Positions 16,686 to 24,105 of a stretch of 35,522 nt of DNA are shown here, in pieces. A model generated the notes under the pieces. The model searched no databases, was not told the DNA's origin, and was given only the letters and a program-made list of their open reading frames with translations. The stretch is from DASSUC01 sp035650075 (lineage in GTDB: Bacteria; Actinomycetota; Actinomycetes; Mycobacteriales; Micromonosporaceae). The DNA lies in assembly GCA_035650075.1 (NCBI GenBank), contig DASRII010000049.1:1-35522 (forward strand). The letters run 5' to 3'. Each line of letters opens with the position of its first letter. Position 1 is the first letter of the stretch. The position numbers and the translations under genes were made by a program.

Positions 16686-17045
16686 ATGAGCGGCGGCACC
16701 GGAGTCGAGATCCACATCGACTCCCTGCGGGAGGCATCGAGGGGCCTCAGCCAGATCTGCGAGCGGATGGGCAGCGAACTCGACAAGCTCGGCAACAAGC
16801 TCGAGTCCTACGCCGGGTGCTGGGGCACGGACAACTTCGGCCAGCTCATCGGTCAGGCCGTCGAAGAAGTCGTCGCGTACATGTTCGACATGCTCCGGCA
16901 GTGGGCCGAGGACCAGTGCGAGCGCGCCACCGACCTGGGCGGCATGGCCGACTGGTACGAGCAGGCCGAGCAGCGGTTCGTCGACGCGTTCAAGCAACTG
17001 AACGACATGCTCGGCAACGTGCCCGACTTCATGCAAGGCAGGTGA
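16686..17045 (+). CDS. WXG100-like protein with YxxxE motif
   Basis: A 119-residue helical hairpin protein. The turn contains C45-W46-G47 (a WG-type variant of WXG), and Y91-EQA-E95 gives the YxxxD/E export motif. It has no signal peptide. The gene starts one base after the YbaB-like stop and ends 5 bases before the carrier gene that leads the toxin module, so it may be the small secretion partner of that carrier, as Esx-like proteins are for LXG and CpnT-type toxins in other bacteria. The pairing is inferred from order and spacing. Confidence 0.83.
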   Translation: MSGGTGVEIHIDSLREASRGLSQICERMGSELDKLGNKLESYAGCWGTDNFGQLIGQAVEEVVAYMFDMLRQWAEDQCERATDLGGMADWYEQAEQRFVDAFKQLNDMLGNVPDFMQGR

Positions 17046-17050
17046 GGGAC

Positions 17051-17551
17051 ATGAGTGGTGGATTGCAGATGCCCGGTCCGTTGCTGAGCCTGCTGCGCAT
17101 CATCGGCTTCGAGTTCCCGGACTGCGACGAGACGAAGATGTACCAGATGGGCCAGGAGTTCGCCCAGTTCGGCCGCACCCTCGAGCAGATCCTGGGCCAG
17201 GCCGACAACGTGGCGTCACAGGTGTGGGGGCAGAACAGCGGGCAGGACATCCAGGCGTTCCAGAACTCCTGGGGCGGCAACGACGGACCGCAGAAGGTAC
17301 TCAAGGACGCGGCGCAGGCCCTGCAGCTGATGGGTACCGGGATGTCGATATTCGCGGCGATCATGCTGGCGCTGAAGATGGCGAAGATACAGCAGATGGT
17401 CACCTTGGCCATGCAGATCGCCAGCGCCATTGCCCGGGCCCCGGCCACGTTCGGTGCCTCGCTCGCCGAGATACCCATCTACCAACAGATCAGCCAGCGC
17501 ATCGTGCAGATGATCGTCAACCAGGTCCTCACCAAGCTCCAGAGCGCGTAG
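17051..17551 (+). CDS. WXG-type carrier (trafficking) protein lacking a toxin domain
   Basis: A 166-residue protein that looks like the N-terminal trafficking domain of T7SS polymorphic toxins, ending where a toxin domain would normally begin. Residues 10-90 are helical, with 'FEFPDCDETKMYQMGQEF' and a turn around W75-GGNDG (AFQNSWGGN). Residues 100-145 hold hydrophobic helices (GTGMSIFAAIMLALKM, AMQIASAIA), as in the CpnT-type N-terminal region. The ATG is preceded by GTGAGG. The first separate toxin gene starts 12 bases after the stop. This suggests that carrier and effectors, normally one chain, are split here. An alternative is an ancestral full-length toxin broken by an in-frame stop, but the new ORF has its own start and leader. 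Confidence 0.75.
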   Translation: MSGGLQMPGPLLSLLRIIGFEFPDCDETKMYQMGQEFAQFGRTLEQILGQADNVASQVWGQNSGQDIQAFQNSWGGNDGPQKVLKDAAQALQLMGTGMSIFAAIMLALKMAKIQQMVTLAMQIASAIARAPATFGASLAEIPIYQQISQRIVQMIVNQVLTKLQSA

Positions 17552-17555
17552 GGGC

Positions 17556-17626
17556 GGTGGGGCGTGGGTGCGATCATCCGGATTGCGCTCCGGTTCCTCC
17601 GTAAGGTCGCGGGCCGCGGCGGCCGG
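17556..17626 (+). repeat. Leader module, copy 1 (start of toxin 1)
   Basis: The same GGTGGGGC stands directly before both toxin start codons (17556-17563 and 18433-18440). The first 21 codons are homologous to those of the second toxin gene at 18441. Both encode MGxIIRIALRFLRxV followed by basic residues. Of the 20 codons after the start, ten differ only synonymously, six are identical and four change the residue. Confidence 0.85.
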
Positions 17627-17962
17627 AATGCTCCGGCGCCCCGGCCGAGGGTCGTGCCACGGCTGCGCCAGCAGTACGTAGCGGAGGTCGGTCGCCTGGC
17701 GGACCGAGCGCGGCAGATGCGCGCGGCCGGTTCGTCGCCGGAGACGATCGCCCGGACCCTGCACGCCGAACGGCGCGCCCTCGGAGTGCGGTACAAGGAC
17801 ATGACGCCCGAACAGCTGCGGCAGCAGATCTACCAGCGAAACATGGAGAAGTACGGCGATCCGCTCGGCCCCTCGGTCGAATGGCTCCGGGCCAGGGGAA
17901 AGAGCTGGGAGGATATTATCGAGAGCGCTTCGCGCACAGGCGGCACGGATTTGGGTTTCTAA
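17564..17962 (+). CDS. Predicted T7SS polymorphic toxin 1 (stand-alone)
   Basis: A 132-residue basic protein with GTG start. Residues 1-21 are the leader shared with toxin 2; residues 22-38 are a Pro/Arg-rich linker; residues 40-132 form a helical C-terminal domain with 'HAERRALGVRYKDMTPEQL', 'IYQRNMEKYGDPLGP' and 'GKSWEDIIESASRTGG'. The conserved-looking charged residues (R, E, K, N, D) and the C-terminal location are typical of polymorphic toxin domains, but I cannot name the family or activity. The next gene starts one base after its stop and encodes a small acidic protein, the usual immunity arrangement. It lies 12 bases after the carrier gene. Toxicity is inferred from context and from the leader shared with the WHH nuclease. 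Confidence 0.68.
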   Translation: MGAIIRIALRFLRKVAGRGGRNAPAPRPRVVPRLRQQYVAEVGRLADRARQMRAAGSSPETIARTLHAERRALGVRYKDMTPEQLRQQIYQRNMEKYGDPLGPSVEWLRARGKSWEDIIESASRTGGTDLGF

Positions 17963-17963
17963 C

Positions 17964-18404
17964 ATGTATGTCGAATCATTCGATCGGTTTTCCGAGGTAG
18001 GCGAGTTCGATCCCGAGTCGGGCACCTTGGATACGTATGACCGAGAGTCCGCCCCGACCGGCGAACGGCTGGTGCAGGGCCATTACACGACGCTGGCCGG
18101 TACCCGGGTGGTCTTCTACCGGCACGCCGGCGACCTGTGGCTGAGGATTGGTGACCGTGCCTGGAAGCTGGCCGGTGACACCTCGGTGGCCTGGTCGAAC
18201 GCGGACGGCATATCGCTGCTGGTGGTCACGGAGTCCGGCCGCCAGCTGGCCAATCTCGAATACGAATCCGAGGGTAAGGACGAGGACGACCTGACCGCAT
18301 TCGGAAGCGACGAGGACTGGGATATCGGGCTGTTCCTGTCCAATGTTCTGCACGACCAGGGAAGACGGCAGCGAATATATACGGAATCCGCGGCCTCGGA
18401 TTAG
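17964..18404 (+). CDS. Predicted immunity protein for toxin 1
   Basis: A 146-residue acidic protein (many Asp and Glu, for example KDEDDLTAFGSDEDWD), probably beta-rich in its first two thirds. No family is recognised. Its ATG lies one base after the toxin 1 stop with no clear ribosome binding site, suggesting coupled translation. Base composition is visibly less GC-rich than in its neighbours (codons such as TAT, GAA, ATA, AAT), a sign of recent acquisition. Small acidic proteins encoded right after a basic toxin domain are typical immunity partners; this is inference, not family recognition. Confidence 0.62.
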   Translation: MYVESFDRFSEVGEFDPESGTLDTYDRESAPTGERLVQGHYTTLAGTRVVFYRHAGDLWLRIGDRAWKLAGDTSVAWSNADGISLLVVTESGRQLANLEYESEGKDEDDLTAFGSDEDWDIGLFLSNVLHDQGRRQRIYTESAASD

Positions 18405-18432
18405 CGCCGCCGTCCCGTCGAAGGGGAGAGTT

Positions 18433-18503
18433 GGTGGGGCATGGGCACAATCATTCGAATCGCATTGCGATTCCTCCGGCAGGTGCTCAAACGCGGCGGG
18501 CGG
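18433..18503 (+). repeat. Leader module, copy 2 (start of toxin 2)
   Basis: Second copy of the module at 17556-17626, including the GGTGGGGC before the start and 21 homologous codons. The repeated segment ends at the Arg/Gly-rich stretch, after which the two toxins are unrelated. Confidence 0.85.
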
Positions 18504-18905
18504 GGCCGGGTTACGACGCCGCGGCCGCCCCGCGGTCCGGTACCGCCGGGCGTCCGGCGCCTGCCCAGCGGTCGGCTCCCTCCCAACTACCGGTACGCCG
18601 GCCGGGTGTATGACGGTCCACAATGGACACGACAGCTCGCTCAGAGGTACCCGAACGGGGTGCGCTTCACCAACGACGGGTTCCCCAACTTCGGGCCGTA
18701 CGCCACGCACACCGCGCGGTTCCCCAACGGTTTCCGGGGCACCCCGGCGGACTTCGCCGCGGCGAACCGGCAGGCTGGCCTCGCCCGAACCCCGGACGGG
18801 TTCACCTGGCATCATCATCAGGACGGCCGGACACTGCAGCTGGTTCCGCGGGACCTGCACGAGGCGATCCGTCACGCCGGCGGCGTGGCGCTGATGGGAG
18901 GGTAA
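18441..18905 (+). CDS. Predicted T7SS toxin 2, WHH-type HNH nuclease
   Basis: A 154-residue basic protein with ATG start. Residues 1-21 are the shared leader, residues 22-48 a Pro/Arg-rich linker, and residues 50-154 the toxin domain. The domain has 'NDGFPNF' and the WHH signature W123-H124-H125-H126, followed by 'LQLVPRDLHEAIRHAGG' with H140 and H145. This places it in the HNH/Endo VII superfamily of metal-dependent nucleases used as polymorphic toxins, which cleave DNA (or possibly RNA) in rival cells. The next gene encodes a SUKH-type protein, a known class of immunity proteins for such nucleases. Unlike typical family members it is not fused to a large trafficking domain. Confidence 0.82.
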   Translation: MGTIIRIALRFLRQVLKRGGRGRVTTPRPPRGPVPPGVRRLPSGRLPPNYRYAGRVYDGPQWTRQLAQRYPNGVRFTNDGFPNFGPYATHTARFPNGFRGTPADFAAANRQAGLARTPDGFTWHHHQDGRTLQLVPRDLHEAIRHAGGVALMGG

Positions 18906-18909
18906 ACCG

Positions 18910-19362
18910 ATGACCGTCGGTTTCGTCAGGCAGGCGCCGCCCGCGTCCGCCGAGCAGATCGAGCGGCTGGAACGGCGGGCCGGCCAGCTGCCGGACTCCT
19001 ACCGCGACTTTCTGCGGCGGCAGGACGGCGGGCGCCTGGACGACAACTCCGAGGCCGTGAACGACGTCTTCGGGATCGGTCCCGACGCGCCCGAATGGGC
19101 GAACCTCTGGCAGAAGCTGGATGTGTACAAGGACCGGGTACCGGAGTGGTTGTTGCCGGTCGCGTCCGACGAGTTCGGCAATCTCTTCGCGGTCTCGCTG
19201 CGGGACGAGGACCGCGGCTCGGTCTGGTTCTGGGACCACGAGGAGGAGGCCGACGAGGACGAGCCGCCGAGCGAGGACAACCTGGAGTACCGAGCACCGG
19301 ACTGGCAGACGTTCCTCGACTCACTCGAGCCACTGGAGCTGGACGAGGACTACGCCGAATAG
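18910..19362 (+). CDS. SMI1/KNR4 (SUKH) family immunity protein
   Basis: A 150-residue acidic protein with SUKH fold features: an early helix 'EQIERLERRAGQLPDSYRDFLRRQDGG', followed by strands and 'DEFGNLFAVSL' and 'SVWFWDHE', and ending in 'WQTFLDSL'. SUKH proteins neutralise nuclease toxins. The gene begins 4 bases after the stop of the WHH nuclease, with GGAGGG upstream, so it is the probable cognate immunity gene. Its 3' end overlaps the end of the convergent mycosin gene by 13 bases, leaving no room for a terminator between them. Confidence 0.87.
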   Translation: MTVGFVRQAPPASAEQIERLERRAGQLPDSYRDFLRRQDGGRLDDNSEAVNDVFGIGPDAPEWANLWQKLDVYKDRVPEWLLPVASDEFGNLFAVSLRDEDRGSVWFWDHEEEADEDEPPSEDNLEYRAPDWQTFLDSLEPLELDEDYAE

Positions 19363-20564
19363 ATCTCATCGCGGCCCGGCCGCCAGCCCCGCCGGCGGCC
19401 GCGGCGCAGCACCCACGCGCCGGTCAGCACGAGTACCGACAGTCCGACCGAACCGAGCGTCGCGAACGTTGCCACGACCCGCGTCCGCGACAGGGGATCC
19501 GCTACCGGGTCGGGCAGCGTGATCTTGCCGAGCGTCTCGATGCCGGTCTCGTTCTCGGGTATCGAGCTGATCGCCCAGTACGGGTTCACCACGCCGTTTC
19601 CGACGAACTCGTCCCACCCGTCCGCGGGACGGTCCGCGGTGGCGAGGATCCGCCGTGCCACGGCGGCCGCGGTCAGGTCCGAGCGGAACGCGCGCAGCAG
19701 TGCCACCGTCCCGGAGACGTACGCGGCCGCGAAGCTGGTGCCACCGGCATCGTAGGTCGCATATCCGCCGCCCCGGGGCGCCGGGCCGGCGATCGCGAGA
19801 CCGGGGGCGGCGATGTCCACCCAGTCGCCGAACACCGAGGACGGGACGTGGTCGCCGTTCTCGTCGACGCCGGCCACTCCGATCACGCCCGGGTACGCGG
19901 CCGGGTACATCGGCGCGGGCTTGGTGCCGGGCTGCGGGGCCGCGGTCAGGTTGCCCGCGGCGGCCACCACCACGACGTTGTGGCTCACCGCGTACTCGAC
20001 CGCCGACTCCAGCGCCGGGGTCGGGGCGGTCGTCAGGGACAGGTTGATGACGTCGGCGCCCCGATCGGTCGCGGTCCGGATGGCGTTGGCGATCCGGATC
20101 GGCGCGTCCCCGGTGGTCTCCCGCTTGTCGTCCCTCAGCACCCGGATCGGCAGGATCTTCGCCCCCGGCGCCACGCCGTGGAACCCCGAGTCGCCCGTCT
20201 TCAGGCCGGCGATGATGCCCGCGATGATCGTGCCGTGGCCCGCCTCGTCGCAGTCGCCGATGCCGCCGGGCTCGAGAAAGTCGGCCCCGGCGAGCACCTG
20301 ACCCTTCAGCGCGGGATGGTTGTGGGACGTCCCCGAGTCGATGACCGCGACGACGATGCCCTCGCCGGTGGTGAGCGGCCAGACCAGGTCCGGGCGCAGC
20401 CGGCGCAGCGGCCACGGCCGGTCCGGCAACGGGTCGGTGATCGACTTTTGCTGCGGGCAGGCGAGCGCCGCGTGCGCGGGTTGTGCCGGTGCGATCGGGA
20501 CCGTGACGAGACCCGCGACGGCGGCAAGGACCAACCCACACAACCATCGACGGGTACCGCTCAC
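19350..20564 (-). CDS. mycP: Second mycosin-type subtilisin protease
   Basis: A 404-residue S8 protease with signal peptide (about residues 1-32, AHA), catalytic domain and a C-terminal membrane helix (about 363-385) followed by a short basic tail. The triad is D76 (VAVIDSGTS), H110 (GHGTIIAG) and S277 (GGTSFAAAY), with N205 for the oxyanion hole. This matches T7SS mycosins. The GTG start lies 5 bases after the stop of the malonyl-CoA synthetase gene, so it appears to be the last gene of that catabolic operon, although it faces the T7SS locus. It lacks the long Pro/Tyr tail of the other mycosin. A separate promoter inside the upstream gene is possible. Confidence 0.92.
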   Translation of the reverse strand: MSGTRRWLCGLVLAAVAGLVTVPIAPAQPAHAALACPQQKSITDPLPDRPWPLRRLRPDLVWPLTTGEGIVVAVIDSGTSHNHPALKGQVLAGADFLEPGGIGDCDEAGHGTIIAGIIAGLKTGDSGFHGVAPGAKILPIRVLRDDKRETTGDAPIRIANAIRTATDRGADVINLSLTTAPTPALESAVEYAVSHNVVVVAAAGNLTAAPQPGTKPAPMYPAAYPGVIGVAGVDENGDHVPSSVFGDWVDIAAPGLAIAGPAPRGGGYATYDAGGTSFAAAYVSGTVALLRAFRSDLTAAAVARRILATADRPADGWDEFVGNGVVNPYWAISSIPENETGIETLGKITLPDPVADPLSRTRVVATFATLGSVGLSVLVLTGAWVLRRGRRRGWRPGRDEIYSA

Positions 20565-20569
20565 GGCCG

Positions 20570-22057
20570 TCAGCGTAACTCGTGCCGCAGCACCTTGCCG
20601 AGAGCGTTGCGGGGTACCGATTCGATCCACCGCCACTCGCGAGGCCGCTTGTACGGGGCGAGCCGCTCCGCGCACCACTCCTCCAGCCGCGCCCGGTCCT
20701 GGGTGCCGCCGGCCGGTACGACGAAAGCGACCACGGTCTCCCCCCACTCGGCCGAGGGCGCGCCGACCACCGCGGCGTCCGCCACGTCCGGGTGGGCGCG
20801 CAGCACCTCCTCCACTTCGCGCGGGTAGACGTTGTAGCCGCCGGTGATGATGAGCTCCTTGGCCCGTCCGCTGATCCGCAGGTAGCCGTCCTCGTCCAGC
20901 TCGCCGAGATCCCCGGTGCGGAACCAACCGTCCACAGTGAACGCTTCCGCGTTGGCGTCCGGCCGGTCGAGGTACCCGTCGATGACGTTGGGGCCGGCCA
21001 CCTCGATCTCGGTGACGCCGCCCTCGCGCGGCACGAGCCGAACCGACACCCCGGGCAGCGGGAAGCCGACGGTACCGGGCCGGCGCTCGCCGTCGTACGG
21101 GTTCGAGACCAGCATGATGGTCTCGGTCATGCCGTACCGCTCGAGCACCCGCTGACCGCTGCCCTCGGCGACCGTGGCGTGCAGGTCGGCCGGCAGCGGG
21201 GCGGAACCGCTGACCGCCAGCCGCAGCGGGCGCAGGTCGGCCAGGTGCGGCGAAGCCGCCAACCGGTGGTACATCGTCGGTACGCCGAAGAACATCGTGG
21301 CGCCGGCGCGCTGTACCGCGGTGGCGACGGCCTCCGGGGCGAAGCGCGGCATGACGACCGCGGACGCGCCGGTGACCAGCGTGCCGTGCAATCCGACGCC
21401 CAGCCCGTGGACGTGGAACAGCGGCAGGCACAGGGCCAGCCGGTCGTCCGGGGTCCAGCGCCAGGCGATCCGGACGGCGTGCGCGCTGGCGAGCAGGTTC
21501 GCGTGGGACAGCGGTACGCCCTTCGGCGCGCCGGTGGTGCCGGAGGTGTAAACGACCAGCGCGGTATCGGTGGGTCGCGCGGCGTCCAGTCCCGGTACCG
21601 CCGCCCGGGACAGGCCGGCCAGATCGGGCGGGACGGCACGCAGGCCCGGTACCGCCCGGTCCGGGTCGTCGAGTATCGCCAGCGCCGGCCGTGCCTCGGC
21701 GACCACGTCGGACAGCTCGCGCGCGGTCGCCGCGGTGTTGGCGGGCACGATCGTCAGGCCGTAGCGCAGTGCGCCGACGTACGCCACGATCACGTCGATG
21801 CTCGGCTGCGCCGACAGGAGTAGCCGGTCACCCGGCGCCAGCCCGGCGGACGCGAGTCGGCCGGCCGCATCCTCGGTCCGCTCCGCCAGCTCAGCGGCGG
21901 TCGTCCGCTGACCGTCCAATGTGGAGAAAACGGTCCGCTCCGGCGCCGCCGCCCAGGCCGCCGTCCACGCCCCGACCAGCGTCCCCCCGGCCGCGAGGTC
22001 CACGCTCTCCGGCGTTACGCCGTCAGCCAGGTGAACCCGCCAGTCCGGAGGGTTCAT
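20570..22057 (-). CDS. matB: Malonyl-CoA synthetase (MatB-like acyl-CoA ligase)
   Basis: A 495-residue ANL-superfamily enzyme that would activate malonate with ATP and CoA. Motifs: VYTSGTTGAPKG (169-180), GMTET (309-313), TGDLGELDEDG (381-391), ELIITGGYNVYP (401-412) and catalytic K488 (NALGK). The segment after GMTET, 'SNPYDGERRPGTVG', is characteristic of MatB-type malonyl-CoA synthetases rather than general fatty acyl-CoA ligases. The ATG overlaps the preceding stop as ATGA. Coupled to a barbiturase-family gene, it would convert the malonate released from barbiturate into malonyl-CoA. Another short dicarboxylate such as methylmalonate cannot be excluded. Confidence 0.86.
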   Translation of the reverse strand: MNPPDWRVHLADGVTPESVDLAAGGTLVGAWTAAWAAAPERTVFSTLDGQRTTAAELAERTEDAAGRLASAGLAPGDRLLLSAQPSIDVIVAYVGALRYGLTIVPANTAATARELSDVVAEARPALAILDDPDRAVPGLRAVPPDLAGLSRAAVPGLDAARPTDTALVVYTSGTTGAPKGVPLSHANLLASAHAVRIAWRWTPDDRLALCLPLFHVHGLGVGLHGTLVTGASAVVMPRFAPEAVATAVQRAGATMFFGVPTMYHRLAASPHLADLRPLRLAVSGSAPLPADLHATVAEGSGQRVLERYGMTETIMLVSNPYDGERRPGTVGFPLPGVSVRLVPREGGVTEIEVAGPNVIDGYLDRPDANAEAFTVDGWFRTGDLGELDEDGYLRISGRAKELIITGGYNVYPREVEEVLRAHPDVADAAVVGAPSAEWGETVVAFVVPAGGTQDRARLEEWCAERLAPYKRPREWRWIESVPRNALGKVLRHELR

Positions 22058-23163
22058 GGGCCGAGGTCCACGATCGCCGCTACCGGGCCGCCGCCGTCGG
22101 GGCCTTGGTGCGCCGCGGAGACCGAGACGAACACGGCCGGGTCGCCGGTGACCGACGCGGCCACGCCACCCACGCACGCCTTGATCTGCCGGTGCCAGTG
22201 GACGTCGGAGTCGTCGAGCATCGCGTTGCGCCGGCCGCGCACGACGCCGTCCGACGAAGCCTCGCACTTGAGGAAGACGTTGACGAGCCGGCCGTCGAGG
22301 TCGGTGTGGTGCGGGCGCTCGGGCAGGTCGAGTCCGGCGTCGCGGATCGCCGCCCAGATGCCGTCGGCGTCCAGGGCATCGCGCATCACCGCGTGGCCGA
22401 TGCGGTACCGCCCACCGATCCCGCGCACGTTGCCGACGACGACGATCTGCGCCCGGTCCAGCTCGACACCGGACGAGCAGGAGGCCACGGCCGAGTACAT
22501 CGACCGGTCGTGCAGGACGGCGGTGTCCTCCGGCGGCTCGATCTCGCCGAGCGCGACCGCGATACCGAGCGCGGTCGTACCGTTCGACAGGTCCATCGAC
22601 TCGTGCGTCTGCTCGGTCCACACCGTACGGCCGCGGCTCTTCGCGTCCTTGATGGTGTGGATGGTCAGCAGCGGGGTCTTCGTCTGTACATAGTGGACAT
22701 CCGCCGGATCGTCGATGCCGGCCCGGGCCATCGCCTCCCGTACCCCGGCCGCAACCTTTTCGATCATCGGACCGCGACCGATCTCCTCCGGCAGCAGGGG
22801 TTCGCTCATCGCGAAGCCCACGGAGACCCGCGGCTCGTCGGTGCGCTCCGCGCGGTCGGCCGGAATCGTGGCGAACACGGTGGCGTGCGGGGACAGGACG
22901 CCATCGGTACCGCCGGACCAGACGATCGGCACCTGCGCCACCTCCTCCGGCGAGCGCGTCCCGCGGGCCACCAGCACCTCGCGGAACGCCCGGTCGGCGA
23001 TGATCCTCGTGTAGTCGTTGACGCCGCCATTGCCCTCGGTCTTGCCGATGACCGCGACCACCCGGTCGGCGTCGACAATGCCGGCGTCGATCAGCCCGGC
23101 CAGGCCACTGGCATCGCTGACGTGGTGGATCGGCACCTTGCGGACTTCGATGGGTTCCGGCAT
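22054..23163 (-). CDS. Ring-opening amidohydrolase (barbiturase/cyanuric acid hydrolase family)
   Basis: A 369-residue member of the AtzD/TrzD/barbiturase family, which hydrolyses cyclic imide rings using three pseudo-symmetric Ser-Lys sites. Visible lysines are K41 (IGKTEGNGGVND), K162 (VQTKTPLL) and K299 (FLKCEASSDG). Matching serines are S83 (WSGGTDGVL), S230/S231 (SCSSGVEL) and the VSVS near 347-349. The C-terminal 'AAHQGPDGGGPVA' is typical of the family. It acts in the cytosol. The downstream coupled MatB favours barbiturase (barbiturate to ureidomalonate) over cyanurate hydrolase, whose product would not lead to malonate. AGGAAGG precedes the ATG, and the carbamate kinase stop is 3 bases upstream. 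Substrate choice is inferred. Confidence 0.88.
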   Translation of the reverse strand: MPEPIEVRKVPIHHVSDASGLAGLIDAGIVDADRVVAVIGKTEGNGGVNDYTRIIADRAFREVLVARGTRSPEEVAQVPIVWSGGTDGVLSPHATVFATIPADRAERTDEPRVSVGFAMSEPLLPEEIGRGPMIEKVAAGVREAMARAGIDDPADVHYVQTKTPLLTIHTIKDAKSRGRTVWTEQTHESMDLSNGTTALGIAVALGEIEPPEDTAVLHDRSMYSAVASCSSGVELDRAQIVVVGNVRGIGGRYRIGHAVMRDALDADGIWAAIRDAGLDLPERPHHTDLDGRLVNVFLKCEASSDGVVRGRRNAMLDDSDVHWHRQIKACVGGVAASVTGDPAVFVSVSAAHQGPDGGGPVAAIVDLGP

Positions 23164-23166
23164 CGT

Positions 23167-24105
23167 TCAACCCTTCCTGACGACGGTTCCGGCGCGACCG
23201 GCTACCGCGTCGGTGATCCGATCGAGCGAGGAGATTACCGCCTGGTCGCCGCCGGACTCCACGAACCGGCAGGCGGCCTCGACCTTCGGTCCCATCGAGC
23301 CGCTGGCGAACTGGCCGTCCGCGGCGTACCGGCGCAGTTCGGCGGCGGTCACCTCGCCCAGCGGCCGGGACCGGTCGGTACCCCAGTCCACGTATGCCGC
23401 GGGGACGTCGGTAGCGATGACCAGCCGCCGCACGCCGACGACCGCCCCGAGGACCGCAGCGGACAGGTCCTTGTCGATGACCGCCTCGACACCGCGCAGC
23501 ACGCCGTCCGGATCGCGCACCACCGGGATACCGCCACCGCCGCCGGCGATGACGACGTAACCCGCGCCGAGCAGTCCCCGTACCGCGGCCGCGTCGAGCA
23601 CCTCGACCGGCTCCGGGGAGGCGACCACCCGACGCCAACCGCGCTCCCCCCGGTCGCGCCAGATCTGGCCGTGCTCCACCATCACCGCGGCTTCGGCCGC
23701 GGAGAGGTACCGGCCGATCGGCTTGGTCGGGTTCGTGAAGCCGGGATCGTCGGCGTCCACGAGGGTGCGGCTGACGAGGGCGACCACCGGTACCGCCAAG
23801 CCACGCTCGGCGAACACGCGCTCCAGCGCGTTCTGCAGGATGAAGCCGATCGTGCCCTGGGTCTGCGCCACGCACCAGTCCAGCGGTACCGGCGGAACGA
23901 CGCTGGCCGCCAGTTCGTTCTTCACGAGCAGGTTGCCGACCTGCGGCCCGTTCCCGTGGGTGATCAGCACGTCCGTACCGGCCGCGACGACGTCGGCGAT
24001 CCGCTCGGCCGCTCCCGCCACGGCCGCGATCTGGTCCTCGGGCCGGGCGCGACCGTCCGATGTGGTCATCGCGTTGCCGCCGAGGGCGACGAGTACCCGG
24101 GTCAT
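23167..24105 (-). CDS. arcC: Carbamate kinase
   Basis: A 312-residue amino-acid kinase family enzyme with the carbamate kinase signatures ALGGNA (7-12), HGNGPQVG (50-57), 'CVAQTQGTIGF', 'VIDKDLSA' and 'SMGPKVEAA'. It interconverts carbamoyl phosphate plus ADP with carbamate plus ATP. Its usual partners, arginine deiminase or a catabolic carbamoyltransferase, are absent here. Its ATG overlaps the hyuB stop as ATGA, so it is firmly part of the ring-cleavage operon. It could recover ATP from carbamoyl phosphate formed from a ureido intermediate, or dispose of carbamate; the source of carbamoyl phosphate is unknown. Confidence 0.95.
   Translation of the reverse strand: MTRVLVALGGNAMTTSDGRARPEDQIAAVAGAAERIADVVAAGTDVLITHGNGPQVGNLLVKNELAASVVPPVPLDWCVAQTQGTIGFILQNALERVFAERGLAVPVVALVSRTLVDADDPGFTNPTKPIGRYLSAAEAAVMVEHGQIWRDRGERGWRRVVASPEPVEVLDAAAVRGLLGAGYVVIAGGGGGIPVVRDPDGVLRGVEAVIDKDLSAAVLGAVVGVRRLVIATDVPAAYVDWGTDRSRPLGEVTAAELRRYAADGQFASGSMGPKVEAACRFVESGGDQAVISSLDRITDAVAGRAGTVVRKG

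Noticed and set aside
17051..18905. The carrier and toxins as a single gene broken by frameshift or pseudogenisation
   Set aside because: Both toxins have their own start codons with the same upstream GGTGGGGC and a conserved leader, and each has an intact immunity partner, so separate functional genes are more likely.
19350..21431. A single long leftward frame joining the second mycosin to upstream sequence
   Set aside because: The upstream part is an alternative frame of the malonyl-CoA synthetase gene. The mycosin proper starts at the GTG at 20564 with a signal peptide.
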